Shown here in pieces: positions 22,305 to 36,132 of a stretch of DNA of 64,000 bases. The position numbers and the translations under genes are program-made. Origin of the DNA: Populus alba (taxonomy: Eukaryota; Streptophyta; Magnoliopsida; Malpighiales; Salicaceae); the NCBI RefSeq assembly GCF_005239225.2, contig NC_133284.1, positions 3,997,770-4,061,769 of the forward strand, given 5' to 3'. Position 1 is the stretch's first letter. Each line of letters opens with the position of its first letter. The notes below the pieces were generated by a model. That model searched no databases, was not told the DNA's origin, and saw only the letters and a program-made list of their open reading frames with translations.

Positions 22305-25300
22305 TTATGTAGGTTTGATTCTAGTAATTACTTAATATTTAAAACAATAATTACAAAAACATAAAGCTTGTGGAAATAATATTACACGTGTCTTGATTTA
22401 ATATGAATTATAATAATAAATTGATGGTTTTGTCATTGACAAAAAAATCAAATCAATCGAACTAGCCTTCACGGGTAAAATAATATTTATAAGGCTTATT
22501 TGTCATTCTATATTTATTAAGGGATATCTCGGTTTTATTTTTATTTTTTAGCACGCTAAAACTACTTGAGTACTTTAAAAAAAAAACATTTGGACATGAC
22601 ATAAGGGCATATTTAGTTTTTTATTTTATTAAACACAATGTAATGATTCAATTGCCCTTGTAATCAAATTGTCAAAGCATTAGTTTAGGGGGCTTTTGTA
22701 TTATTTCATAAAGGTTTCCTTGTAATTATTATTTAGTTTCAGAGGCAATGTGATAATTTAATAGAAAAAAAAAACTAAAAAAATTGCTCATGTTAACCTG
22801 TCATTCACTCTCTTGCTTTGGATGTTGTGTACGGCTAACTCTAGCAATGAAAAACTTGCTCTAGATTGTCATTAGATTTCTTTCAGTGTCCTTTTTCTCA
22901 AGAGATTGTATATGTTGGTTGTTTCTCAACAAATTGTCACCAGGAATAATTTTTTTTTTTTTATATTCTCCCTCCTCTCTTGAAATTTGCGGTAATTATT
23001 TAAAATTTCAGGATAATCCTATTAGTTACGTATAATGAAGTATTGGTCCTTTTTCTTTTGATTTGTAATTTTGATCTTGATACTTTTTATTCTTTGATTC
23101 TTTTCTTGTCCCTTTTGTAAGCTTTTAATTGTTTTTAACTTCATCCTTTGATTAAAAAAAATTAATTTTTTATTTTTATAGTTTATATCCCATTCTTGTG
23201 ATGGTTTTTTCTTTTAATTATTTTGTAAATTTAATTTTTATTTTCAATTTAACACTTCAATGCAAAATTATTCATCTTTTTTTTTTTCAAATTTAATCCG
23301 CATTCTTTTAATTATTATTTTTTCTTTTGGATCCTTTTGTACAATTTTTTTTTTTTATCATTTGACATTTTATTTATTAAAAATAGAACTTCGTGATTTT
23401 TTCATATTTAGTGCTTCTGATCAAATGATTTGGGTTACGAGTTTTATAAACTAATACGGGTTGACATCGTTTTTTTACTTATTTTCTTTTTAAATCTCAT
23501 TATTTAACACTGATTTTTTTACCAAAATAGGCTTTGTGTTTTTATTTATTTTTATTTCTGTCAAGTTTTTCTCTCTCTCTCTCTATCGAGTTATCTCCAT
23601 ATCATGACCTAATATGTGAGTTTGATAGGTTAAACTAGGTGAGCTCAGACTTTTTTGTTGGCTTTTAAAAAAAAATTCAATTTCATCATTTAACATTTGA
23701 TTAGTTAAAAATTAGGTTCGAGGTTTTATAAATTTAGTATTTATGGTCAAATGACTTAGGCCACGTACTTAATAGGTTAACACAAGTTAACATTATTTTT
23801 TTAGGCTTATTTTTTTTTAGGAATTGAGCTTTTTAGTTGGGTCTGAATCTAAGATTTTACAGGTTATAATTTTAAAATATTAAATTAGAATTGTCTTTTT
23901 TTATATTATTAAATTAACCATATTTATTAAACATAGTCAATTCAATGTCCCAAGGCTTGAATTTATTTTACTTAGGAATTCTAGCGTCACTTTAACTTTG
24001 TTCTTTTTACATGCAAAAAACTTTGCCCTGACCCGAGGCATTACGTGGCTAATGATATAAGTTTACTCAAGTCATTTTTTTTTTTTTTTTAAATTAATTT
24101 TATTTTCAACTTTCAATATTTGGTTTATTATAATTAGAATTTCTAATTTTTTTATATGGATTCCATGGTTTTATCATGATCTCACATCCTAAATCATGAG
24201 TTTCACATGTTAATCATTGTTGGTCCAGGTTAATCCAATACATTGCCTTCCCAATATTTTTTTAAAAAAAATATATCATCAAATATGTTACCATTTAATT
24301 ATTTTAAAAGTGTTTTGTAATTATACATCAAGTCTTTAACTTCCTAATGTCTTAGTATATTTTTAGGATGGAAAAAAAAAAAAAAAAAAAAAAAAAACGA
24401 CCCACGGTGCAGAACAAAAGCTAGTAATCATCTAAATTAAATTATAATATTGATACCAATCAAGCATACAAATCATCAACAATATATATTTGTCTATGCA
24501 CAAAAAACTATTGAAATATGATGCAAAGCCCTTTGTCATAGGTCTAGAAGCTCGTGAGTACAATTATTAAACATGGTTTAACTTGTCAGGTTAACTTAGA
24601 GCTGACATGGAATATGTTTGTTTTTAAATCATTTTGAACATTAATTTAAATAATTGGATGTCAACCCATAACTATCATTTTATATTTAAAATATATATTC
24701 GATCAATTTCAATAATTTTTTTTTAAAAAAAAATTATTCAAAACAATATCATTTTATATTTTAAAATTATTATTTAAAACAACATTATTTTAAAATGATT
24801 AGAAAAACCCAAACTCTTAATCACTTCAAGCCTCCAGCAGTATTTGACGTTATGATAAAAAGGTGAGGTAGGCATAATAATCTTATTATTATCTTTCGTC
24901 TGTCTACTAATAATATATTCTTCTATTTATTAAGACGTCAAGCATTTTATAAAAGGAAATTCATAAAAAAAATAAAGAAAAAACACCTTCTTAATAATTA
25001 CTTGAATAATAGTAATAATTATTAAGAAGTTTCCTTTAAATTTTAATCTAAAAACCACCTGAATGGTAAACCTAGTATAAAGCTTATAACATTTAGATAT
25101 GTTTATGATTTACGGTTCAAAATATTTTTTGTTTAAAATAAATTAAAATAATAATTTTTAATTTAAAAAATTATTTTTGATATTAGTACATTAAAATAAT
25201 TTAAAAAATATATATAAAAAAAAATATTTTTAACAAAAACAAATTTAAAATTTCAAGAAATACAGTTTCCATTTCGATCCTACACAAGCTTTTAAAGACG

Positions 25301-27500
25301 AAAGGCGTGAACCTTGGGGTCTATATTGCCGAGTCTCGAGGTCCATGCCCGCATACTAGACTCCTTGGAACTCGGGGATGTGAGCATTTTCTCATCCTTA
25401 AAAATGGTTTTTGTTAGACCAAATTGTGAGGGCTACGGCCCAAATATAACAATACAGATTTCAAGGAAGAAGCTATGAACCTTCGAGCCCACGGTGAGGA
25501 GACTCCAAGCCAGGCCCAAGGATTTATAGCCATTGATCTTGTGTGCATGAAGCTGTGTATCATATAATAACTACTTCAAGTGACTAGCCATTTGATCGGA
25601 TATTTTTTCTACTGATACAAATTTTGAACATGCACACCTTTTTATATGTTTTTTAACATATTTTTTAAAAGTATATATATAAATTAAAAAACTTATACAC
25701 GCATCTAATTAAATAAATCATGAATTATTTGTGTAAATAAATGAAAAAAATTATTAGCAATAAATAAAAACAAATTCAAGAGACAGATATAAATCAAGAT
25801 AGTTAATCTTGCAACAAGGATCATTTAGTCGATTGTGCTTAATGAATTTATTTATTAAAATTATTTTTTATTAAATCATGTGATAATAGAAACTGATACG
25901 CACATAAAATTGATTAAATAAAATAAAAGGAAAAATTATTATACAAGGCCGTACATATTAAAAAATATTATCCAAAAATATTTTTTTATTTTTAAAAATA
26001 AATTTAATCTATATAAAATATATAAAAAAAAAAAAGTATTTATGAATCATACAAACCTTTTAAAAACTTAAATATACACAATATAATTAAAATAATAATT
26101 ATTATTTAAAAAAAGGCTAAATAGACACACACAAAAATAATAGAGGATGGATATTATTTAAAATAAAAATTATTTGTTAAAAAAATATAAAAAAATATTA
26201 ATTAAAGAAAAACCAGGCCACACATTATTGGGTCTGGTAAGCCAGGCTAGGTGTCTGGGCCATAAAAGATGGGTCTGCCTGTAGGCTCCTAATAATTTTT
26301 TAAGAAGTTATGTTGTCCTTCCTGCTTTTTTTTTTTAAGAAAAAAACTAAAACAAAATTGAAACCAACATGAAACAAAAACTCATCCCGAGCTTATATCT
26401 AGTATTTTTTGGTAATTCTAAGTCTTAAAAACACTTAAGTGAATCCACTCTCACTGATATATTAGTACATGTGTATAAAGAGAAAAGAGAGAAATTTACT
26501 GGATTCCAATATTAAAGAGAGAAAATCGATGTTTACAATTATTTCCGCCATCAAAAAAGTCTATATTAGTACCAATAGGTTGCATTCAGTGAGAGTGGTT
26601 TATATATATAAAGATTTGAACCAAAATAGAATCTCAGATTTTCAAAGAGACCTAAATTATTTTATCCTTAGAGCTTAAGGACTAGAGTGTATTTAAGAAA
26701 AAAAAATACCTTTGAACACACCAACCATTCTAACTGTTTTTTTCATTTAGAGCCTCCTTATTTCTATGCCGCCTTCACCTGAGAAATCATAAGCAATTAA
26801 CCTTCAATTTAGGGCAAATCACCAAAAAATATAAGTTTGAGGATTAAAGTAAAAAAATAAAAATATATAGTAAGTTAACAATAATATGTGAGTGTGTAAA
26901 AAATGTCACACGATGTTTTGTCTACAGTAAAAAGATCATTTACTTTAGTGTTAATGATAAATAAAAATAAAACTGGAAAATTGAGAAAATATATTTAATA
27001 TAATATGATAAAATATTTTTCTAGTTGTGTTTGCTAAATTTATTTACTAAAATTATTATTTTTTCTATCAAATGATAATATAAATAGGCAAACATATATT
27101 AAATTCATTAAAAAAAATATTATGCAAAGTTACACCTATTAAAAAATTTATCTGAAAATAAATATTTTTATTTTCAAAAATAAATTTCATTGATATAAAA
27201 GATAAAAAAAAGTTATAGATTAATCAAAATAATCTTTTTAAAAATTAAACACACACAACACCAATAAAAAATATCTCTATCAAAAAAAGTTTAAACAAAA
27301 AGAAAAAGATCACAAAAAATGGATATCAATTAAAATATAAATTTAAAAATTATTTAAAAAAAAACATAAAAAATAAAGATATCAATTACAAAAAAAAGAA
27401 GCAATGTTAGAAAATAAATCCATATATTGTGGCTTAACTCGTTAAACCTGTGATCCGAGACATGGACTCAACCAGGTTCAATAATATATTTTTTAAAAAT
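22305..27500. other. AT-rich gene desert
   Basis: No gene recognised. The stretch is mostly A/T runs and degenerate repeats. A possible further CTAGT-type terminus with an ACCCACGGTGC patch lies near 24402-24424. A copy of the AT-rich dispersed module lies at 25110-25250. A GC-richer non-coding stretch at 25270-25560 has an unknown origin. Confidence 0.55.
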
Positions 27501-27529
27501 TTATATTAAAAAAAATAAAAAGAGCGCCG

Positions 27530-27970
27530 AAAAAGAGCCCATGGCGCAGACCATGGCCTAACGTGTCTGAACCACTGTAATGAAAATCCCAAACACGTAG
27601 GTGGGCCTTCAAGCCCAGTGTTGTGATCCTCAACTTGGTTTTATTTTTTAAATGGGTGGACGGCTTGTTGTACGCCTATATTGTTTTAGAAAAAATGAGG
27701 CAACATGTCATATGCAAACCCAGACTCTGGTTACCACCATGGTGGTAAAAAAGCAGACCAGTGTTTCTTTTCCAAAAAAAAAAAAAACGTAATTTATAAT
27801 TCATTTCAACTCAAAAACATATCACCAACACCCTTATAATACTCACAAACAAACTTATCAACCTCAAATACCGGAAATGATTCAAAAACTTGAAATATAA
27901 TTGGGTTAGTTTTGACTTCCATAACTTAGATTTGTTTTTTTCAAGCAACATTAAGGCTTTAAAAAGCTAT
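27530..27970. repeat. Dispersed repeat block, copy 1 of a local pair
   Basis: This block and 28640-29090 share long stretches: CATGGCCTAAC, CTTGGTTTTATTTTTTAAA, TGTTTCTTTTCCAAAAAAA, TAATTTATAATTCATTTCAA, CACATCACCAACACCCTTA (or close), and GGGTTAGTTTTGACTTCCA. They lie in the same orientation about 1.1 kb apart. No coding frame persists through both, and the divergence is substantial, so the duplication is old or reflects two insertions of one family. Confidence 0.75.
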
Positions 27971-28639
27971 CATCAAACCCTCTCTCATTGTAAGAAACAC
28001 ATGGACACCTAGAAAAACAATTTTAGTGAATGAAAATGATGTGGTTGGCGATTTTCTTTTTCATCGCATAATCTAGCAACAGATCTCTCTCTAACCATAG
28101 ATTAAAAATTCATATAAATAAAATTTTGTATCAAAAGTGAATTTTAGAAATTTAAAGGACCTAAGTGTATAAATTGTGTTGTTTTTAAAAATTAAGAATC
28201 TAAATGGTTTTTTTGCAAAATCTCTTGCACGCCACTTTATTACCTTTTTTTCCAATCTCACAAATGTAAAAAATCACGCTTAAATTATGATCAAATCGGC
28301 AAAAAATTTTTTTGATAACCAGAATAAATTATTATAAAATGAATAGTAACTCCATTGTTGTGTAAATACACAAACTATGTCAATCTACAGTGATATTCAT
28401 CCATACACACCTTTAGTTTATTTTATAATATTTAATGTTTAATTTAATAAATATTTGTAAAACATGAAGTTACAAGTAATTTAACAATTGTAAAGTAAAA
28501 TACAACGCTCGTTTTCCTCACCTCGATTCCCCTGTGATTAATAAATCAGCGAGAGAGGATTAAAGCATATTCCAAGATGAACTTTTTTAATACATATTGT
28601 ATGATCTTTTTTTAGGTGATTTACGAGGAGATGACTAAT

Positions 28640-29120
28640 GAGGGCCGAAAGAGGGCCTTTGGTGCGGGCCATGGCCTAACATATCTGAGCCACTATAATG
28701 AAAATTCCAAACATGTAGATGGGCTTTCAAGTTTATGCTTGAGATCCTAAACTTGGTTTTATTTTTTAAAGGGATGGATAACTTGTTGCATTTCTCTATT
28801 GTTTTAGATAAAAAAAACGGGTGACAAGTCATCTGCAAGTCCAGATAATTGTCAGGCGGTTAAAAAATCAAATTAGTGTTTCTTTTCCAAAAAAAATACC
28901 TAATTTATAATTCATTTCAACTTAAAAACACATCACCAACACCCTTAGAATACTCACAAATAAACTTATCAACGTGAAATACCTGAAATGGTTTAAAAAC
29001 CTGAAATCAAATTGGGTTAGTTTTGACTTCCACAACTTAGATTTGTTATTTCAAGTAACATTCAGAGACATGGATTCAACCAGGTTTAATAATAAATTTT
29101 TAAAAAAATTATATTAAAAA
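28640..29120. repeat. Dispersed repeat block, copy 2 of a local pair
   Basis: Second copy of the block at 27530-27970, same orientation, with several small indels. Its right part (GACATGGATTCAACCAGGTT at about 29065, then an AT-rich tail) also matches sequence lying just left of copy 1 at about 27460-27520. This suggests a nested or circularly permuted arrangement. Confidence 0.7.
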
Positions 29121-29129
29121 AAGAATACA

Positions 29130-31780
29130 AAAAGATTACTAATGAGGTATTTATAGGATTTTCAATCACCATATATATCATTTAAAAAACAATCAGCTAT
29201 TTGAAATAACCCTAGCTGTAAGAAGATTCTTGCATTTATCTTTTTTATAAATATATTAACTTAAGTATGAATTATTTACTTAAAATTTGATACAATAGAA
29301 GCATTAATTAATATTGACATACAAGAAACAAAGTAAATAGCTTTTACTAAATTTTCATTCTTCATTTCCGCATTTTAGTAATAACAAAATCCTTTAAAAA
29401 AAAAACATACGTTGAGTTTGAATTCTATTTTCGAGTTCAAACTTCTTATCCCACTTTCAAAATCCAACAATCTACTTCAGCACAAAAACATACACAAATT
29501 AATCTATAATCGAAAATTTTATCCTGATATTTGAATTTGATTAATCTTATAGTATTTTTTAGTTTTAAAAAAAAATGAAAAGAAAAAAAAATATAATTAT
29601 AAGTTTTTAGTTAACTTAGTTTATGTTTGGTAATGCAGTGCATATTGCTTTTCCGATGTCATTTTTTGATGAAAAAATATATTAAAATAATATTTTTTAA
29701 AAAATTTTATATTAATATATTAAAACTATAAAAAATCACTTTAAAAAACATCAATTTAATATTTTTTTAGGTAAAAAATACTTTAAAAAACAAGTTGAGA
29801 AAAAAAAAAACCTAATCCTTGCAAAGTAAGGTAGATTTGTTTATAAAAAAAACCTTAAAATAATATTATTTTATTAAAAAAATAAAGTTTTTTCATGAGC
29901 ACAATGCGAGCCATTCTCTGAATCCAAATATAATTTAATTTATGTAACTTTTTTGGTTTCAATCTAGAAAAAACAGGTTTAAGAAAAACATTTTAATTGT
30001 GTTTATAAAAAAATAGTCTTTAAAAAGTATGTTTTGTTAATATTTCTTATGAAATAAATTTTTTCTTGTAAAATAAATAAAGGCAAATTTTTATAAATAA
30101 AAAATAGATAATTTTAGTTTCTACAAAATTAAATTTAAAAATATAATTACATTTAAGATCTAGAAAAAATATATAGCTAACCAAATGAATTTTTATTGGT
30201 TTATAATTATACTAATCCTTGTAATAATGTTTATTGGATTAGAAATCTTACTTCTTTATTTTTTCAGATTTATCTTTAATAGGATCATTCCAATCCCATG
30301 ACCCGGATAAAAGATCTCGAGGATTAGCTTGAATAGATTTTTATTTTTTTTTAAAGCATTTTTTTCAAATGTTTTTTTCTGCTATTTCTTTTGCTTTACT
30401 ATTTATAGGTTTATCTCAATTTTATGTCATAAATTATATGTTTGATTTGTTGACTTAGGTTGGTTGTTGGGTTCACCTGAAATTTTTTTGGCTATCTTTT
30501 TTTTTTGCTTTTAAAAGTTTTTTAATTCATATACTTAATTTAACTTATAATTAATTTCAGAATAGGACTCGGATCCAGATTTTCATAGGTTACGATTTTT
30601 TTAAGATTTGACAATGTTTAGAATAAGACTCGGATCCAGATTTTCATAGGTTACGATTTTTTTAAAATTTGACAATGTTTAGGATGTTTGTATTGTTTGC
30701 TTTGTTTTTACATATGTTTTCAATTTTATCATATGATTTTTTTAATCTTTAAAATTTTGTACTTATTGTTTTTGATTGATTTTTGTTTTGTTAAGGATTA
30801 TTTTTTATTTTTTTTTCTATCAAATTTTATCCATAATTGTTTTGGTGCTTTAATACTTTTTTTATTAATATATTTTTATCAATCTTATACTTTAAAATTA
30901 AATTAATTAAGAATTATACTTTTGATTGAATATGGGTAAATAATTTCACAAATATGATTTTTAGATATTAAACCACATTTAAGAGGTTTGTCTTATTTTT
31001 TCTTTTTTATAAATTGATGTTGTCTTGTTTTTTATCTCTTTTTTTAAAACTTTTAATTTTTTTTTTTGTTTAATTATTTTTTTAACTTTTATTTTGTTAT
31101 TTGTTTTGGTTTCATTCTATTAGGTTAGCCCTCAACAACTTTTTTTTTTCTATTTCATCTCTGTAATTGTTTAATCTATAAATAATATATCATATCACAA
31201 ATAATTTTTAATTTCAATCTCCTATGATTTTTTAATCTTTCAAGTTTGGTCATAATTTTTTTAATTGTATTTTTTTTTGTTTTTGGTGCAATGTTTTTTT
31301 TTAGATTTCATTCTTAATTGATTTTTCATGTCAGATTTTAGCTCTATTCTTTATGTTTACTGTTCTTTTTTATTAATAAATTTTTTAGCGATTCTATAAT
31401 TTAAAATTAAATTGAAAGATATTTAAGTTTCTTGATTTAACTCTGATATAAGATTTGACAAGTTACAAGTTTTTTAAATTAGACTAGGTTTAGAAGATTC
31501 ACTCGATTTCCCTGTTTTTTTACACTGGTTTTTTTTTTTAAATTAACTTTATATTTGTGGTTTCTTTTAAGTTAATTTACTATTGAGTTGTTTGATAATT
31601 CAAATAGATTTGGGTGTAATTATTTTTATTATTATTTTTATTATATTTTTTAAAAATATTAAATTGTGAATCTTAAATTTTTTTAACCTATTATTTTTTG
31701 ACTTGTTTAAAATTTTTTATTCAGCCCACCGCAAGCCGCGGGCAACGCATAGTAGTCAACAAAGGATGGCAACTTGGCAC
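29130..31780. other. AT-rich gene desert, right part
   Basis: No gene recognised. T-rich low-complexity DNA. A copy of the AT-rich dispersed module lies in reverse orientation near 29640-29790. At about 31725-31755 there is a GC-rich patch (CCGCAAGCCGCGGGCAACGC) followed by ATAGT that resembles a degenerate Helitron-type terminus. Confidence 0.5.
30560..30682. repeat. 61-bp tandem duplication
   Basis: GAATAGGACTCGGATCCAGA at 30560 recurs as GAATAAGACTCGGATCCAGA at 30621. The following TTTTCATAGGTTACGATTTT and GACAATGTTTA are the same in both units. Only one or two substitutions separate the copies, so the duplication appears recent within an otherwise degenerate AT-rich tract. Confidence 0.85.
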
Positions 31781-31988
31781 ATACAAGTTGGCAATTCTTA
31801 TCCACAAAGCATGCTCATTTTCATATAAATATACTTGTCACTCCAACCCTACCAGATTCTTACACGTTTCACCTCTACCCAATCACATCTCTTCCTTTTC
31901 TAGGAAATATCGCTAAAACGACAAAAGACAACTAGTGTAGAACTTTCTTGAACCGGGTCCACATTTATCAAAAACAAAAATAGCAGCG

Positions 31989-32144
31989 CACGTGTACGTC
32001 ACGTGACAGAGGCACCACATGATGCATCTCCTCCCACGCAAACAATTCGAATTACGAACCAACCCTCCCTCTACTTCTCATTTGAAGGGTACATTAGTCA
32101 TTCTTGCAGCCACCAAGTTCCCATTTAACCGGAATGAACACGTG
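31989..32144 (+). promoter_or_regulatory. Three G-boxes (CACGTG) in the ASG1-like promoter
   Basis: Perfect CACGTG palindromes occur at 31989-31994, 32000-32005 and 32139-32144. The first two are separated by only five bases and sit within ACGT-rich text. G-boxes bind plant bZIP and bHLH factors, and paired ACGT elements are typical of abscisic-acid responsive promoters. Position is 170-320 bp upstream of the start codon. Confidence 0.7.
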
Positions 32145-32178
32145 CCGATCCTATTCAGGCACGTAACTGCCACAACAG

Positions 32179-32186
32179 TATAAAAG
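32179..32186 (+). promoter_or_regulatory. Probable TATA box of the ASG1-like gene
   Basis: TATAAAAG, 125 bp upstream of the predicted ATG at 32311 and downstream of the three G-boxes. This would place transcription start near 32210 and give a leader of about 100 bases. Confidence 0.65.
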
Positions 32187-32310
32187 GGAAACCAAAATTG
32201 TTGTTGTTTCAGCATAGAGTTTTGGATGAAGAAACGAGAGAGCTTTCGGTTCTGTTAGTTAAAGAAGAACTAGAGTTAACCCACTGAGTTTCTAAGAGGG
32301 TAGGATTCAG

Positions 32311-35300
32311 ATGGTTCAGTCAATGAGTTCCTTAAGCAGAAAAGCAGCAGTGAAGCTGGAAGCTGATGATTCCTTGGAGGATCAACTCAGTCCGCTTCAC
32401 AAACGTTCAAAACTTGATCCTTCTTTACAGGTTTCTCTCTATCTCTCGCTTTCACTTTCTCAATAACCAAACACAACTAAATTTGTTATCTTTTTTGGTG
32501 TGCTTGAGTTTCTATGATTGGATTAATTATGAGGTTTTTTTTTTTGGTTGGTTGATTGATTTGTTTGAGGGCAGGTGATGAACCCAGATGCAGTACTGTA
32601 TAATACACTTGAAGAGCCAAGTCCAATTGGCTTGACACTGAAAAAGAGTCCATCTTTTTTGGATTTGATTCAAATGAAGTTATCTCAGCAAAACACCAGT
32701 ACCATGTTGTCAAAGAAACCTAGTAGTGCTGCTGCTGATAAGCTTAAAGCTTCAAACTTCACTGCTTCACTTCTAAAAATAGGGAGTTGGGAGGTATGCA
32801 AATTAATCTCTATACTTTTTTAATTGAGTATTCGGTGTTTATACGTTTCGTATTTTTAAATTCTGATTTTTTTTTTAATTAGTGTAAGTCAAGATACGAA
32901 GGGGATTTGGTGGCAAAGTGTTATTTTGCTAAGCATAAACTTGTTTGGGAAGTGCTTGATGGTGGTCTTAAGAATAAGATTGAAATTCAGTGGTCAGATA
33001 TTGTGGCTATCAAGGCAAACTTTCCTGATGATGGACCAGAAACCTTGGATGTAGTGGTATTTTTCTTCTCTTTTGATCAAAATCATATGCTTGTATAATA
33101 CATGCCCCTTCTTACTGCTCAAACACACATGTAATCTTAATAATGATGGTGGTGATGGAGGGTTGTATGTGTTTGGCGCAGCTGGCTAGACAACCTCTTT
33201 TCTTTAGAGAGACAAATCCACAACCTAGGAAGCATACTTTGTGGCAGGCAACATCAGATTTTACTGGTGGACAAGCTAGCATACACAGGTACTGATACTA
33301 TGCTTAAGCTGTGAATATGAGGGGAATTTACTTATGCTGTTTTCCTCATGGATTGAAATATCTGGTGGTTACAGTATTGGTGCTTTTAATTATATCATCT
33401 AGAGTCTATTTTCTTTTCCCTTTTTTCTTTCTTGGCAAAACCGCTAGTCTATAAAAATGAACACGTTGTCATACATGGCTTTAAATATTCATCACGATTC
33501 TGCTATTCTGTAAAAGGGTTTCAATGTTTCAATGTTTTTCTTTGTTAGGACTATAAATTAATTTCGTCTTAAAGTCTGGGGATTTATGGTTCTGTTCTTT
33601 CATCTTTTATGTTCATTTCCACGACATGTGCCAGGGGTTTGTTTAGGGGGTGCTTTTCACCCAAAGAAGCAACAAAACGAACCCTCACGATGAGGCTTCT
33701 CAATGAGGTGCTCTTGAAAAAGAGCTTGACCTTATTTTTATTTTTTTTAAATTGTTTTTTTTTTTTGGCACAGCCACCTGAATTTGTTTCTCCATTTCAG
33801 TAATGTTATGGGAGATGCTAGAAATTTTCAACATTCGACTGAATAGGATGAGCTTGGTTCAGGCTATTGGAAATCTAGCATCATGTCAGGCTATTGGATC
33901 TGGAGCATTGATGGGTCCATCTAGTAAATTGATTTCTTGGTTATATTTTGGATGGTTTCTTAGTGTTCTAAGATGATTTGAAATCCAGTCAGATGGCAAT
34001 GCACATTGTGTACGAGATTTTATAATTTTCTTCAAACCTCTGTTATTTAACTCCTTGTGTTGGTTAAAGTAGACTCCTATGCCCATCTGATGTGGAGGGA
34101 TCACCCCTTCTGTTCGAGACTTCTGACATACTGTAATCATGATCAAGTCTTCCCCTCTGTACACCACATGGTGTAGCTTCGACCATGAAGTGTCTTTTTC
34201 TTACTACCACATTGCCTAGATGTGAACTAGAGCTTTATTGCTTCATTGTTGGAAGATTCAATTTGTTTATGGTGTGTAGAAGACACTGCTAATGATTATT
34301 TCCTTAACATTTTGCTCTTTCATTTGATTCAAACCTTGAATGCTGATTTTCTGTCTTCTTACTTAGGCGGCATTTTCTCCAGTGCCAGCAAGGCTTCATG
34401 GGCAAGCATTATGAAAAACTTATTCAATGTGATCCTCGTCTCAACTTTCTTAGTCAACAGCTAGAAATTATATTAGAATCTCCATATTTTGTGCAAAGAG
34501 TTTCTGCATTCAGCGACTTGCATGAATCTGGCAAAGGGTTTGATTCAGAAGTTGAGGATAGACCAGCTGTTTTTGCTCTGCAGGACGCAGGACCACCATC
34601 TGGAGTTCTTTCATCTTCCTTGAATAATGAATGCCAAGGTTTAACATGTCAGTCTCCTGAAAATATTTCCCAGCAAACTTCTTCAACTACCTTAGGTAAG
34701 ATATAATCCTAAATCTGAATATATTGATGAAAATGATGGTAAAAGGTTTTCTGCTCTTGTCATCTGTTGTCATTATTTTTCCTAATCCTAAGAACCCTTA
34801 TATGTTTGCTTTAGAAGCAATCAGATGTATCTGATCTGATTTAATGTCTATTGTTTAACAATTATGGTGGACTGCAACTGCCAATATATCTTTTGCAGTT
34901 TGAATGAGTAATGATCACTAACTGATACAGTTCCAGTAGTGCATTGATAACTGTGAGGAGCCAGAGTTGCCTCACTGTCATTACTTCAGAATCTGGGCTA
35001 GTTGGGAATAATACGCGTATTGTTAATGGAAAAGTTGATCACGTATCATGAGAATCTATAGCTGTAAACTCTGAAGGAACTAAAGCGCTTCAGTTATACT
35101 AGCTGCTACAATTAGTTACTTGTTGGACAAAGGTTCCAAATAATCAGTCAATCAACTATATATGATCTAGCTTTTATAGAAGCTGGGAGTAATTCATCTG
35201 TCAAACTAAAGTGAAGTCTTCACATAAAGTTTGTGGTCCGTCATAGTATGAAATGACATGCTCCTAGTACAGGCATGTAAGCTCCTCAGCTGACCTTTTT

Positions 35301-36132
35301 GCTAAGCCTAGCTCATATTAAGCATCGTTGGTATCTTCAAGAACCATCTTTTAATCTTGTTTAACTGTGTGATAAAATTGCTTTCTGCTCTGTCAAATCT
35401 TTTGATCTATATAGCCGTTAAACCTTCATGGCTGACATTATTAAGATCAGTATCTGGAATGGAACACTTTCTTGTGGATTTATTTGCTATGTTTTTAAAC
35501 TCTTTATCTTGCCTACTGCAATCTTTCTAATTTGCCTCTCATTTCTAGTAATGGAAACCCATGCATTTGAAGAAACCAGGAGCAACAGAACAGGAGAACA
35601 GAAGTTACCAAGCAATTGTGATCAAATTAAAGTGCCTGGACTTCATCCATCCATCTCAATGAGCGACCTTGTGAACCACATTGGACATTGCATTTCAGAA
35701 CAGATGACCTCTGGAAATTCTATCCTCTCTGGTGGTGACATAAAGAGCAGTGACATTCTAGATGAAATTACTCAATACTTGCTTGGAGACTCTCAAGTTA
35801 TGTCAGCCTCGGATGAGCAATCTGTCCTGTCAAGGGTCAATTCTCTTTGCTGCCTACTGCAGAAGGATCCTGCAACAGCTCGGGACTTGCAGGCAAAGAG
35901 TCTCAGAAATCTTGATGTGGATCATGATAAGAGAATAAACGAAACAAATTCAGCCACTGCATCGGCGTGTCAAAGCAAATTTGTAGAGGGTTTTCCCGCA
36001 CCTGAGGGAGAGGCCAGTAATGTTTCCATTTGCAAGCAGGCACCAGCCATGTCAAGGAAGGACTCGGTTGGAGAGCTACTTCTTAATCTTCCAAGTATTG
36101 CTTCTCTGCCACAATTTTTATTCAATATATAG
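32311..36132 (+). CDS. ASG1-like plant nuclear protein (unknown biochemical role)
   Basis: Six exons join in frame: 32311-32430, 32575-32793, 32883-33056, 33182-33288, 34367-34695, 35549-36132, giving 510 residues. The conserved core runs from SPSFLDLIQMKL through WECKSRYEGDLVAKCYFAKH, KLVWEVLDGGLKNKIEIQWS, LARQPLFFRETNPQPRKHTL to RRHFLQCQQGFMGKHYEKL. I recall this as the signature of the family containing Arabidopsis ALTERED SEED GERMINATION 1 (At2g24100) and At4g30780. Its chemistry is not known to me. The N-terminus has a basic stretch HKRSKLD that could aid nuclear import. The C-terminus ends LLLNLPSIASLPQFLFNI, and the stop may be slightly early, since the same frame continues as EDCENEVV before another stop. 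G-boxes upstream fit stress or hormone control. The family name is from memory. Confidence 0.75.

Noticed and set aside
24360..24430. CRISPR-like or array-like signal suggested by poly-A and repeated words
   Set aside because: This is a simple poly-A run beside a transposon terminus; CRISPR arrays are not expected in a plant nuclear genome and no spacer pattern exists.
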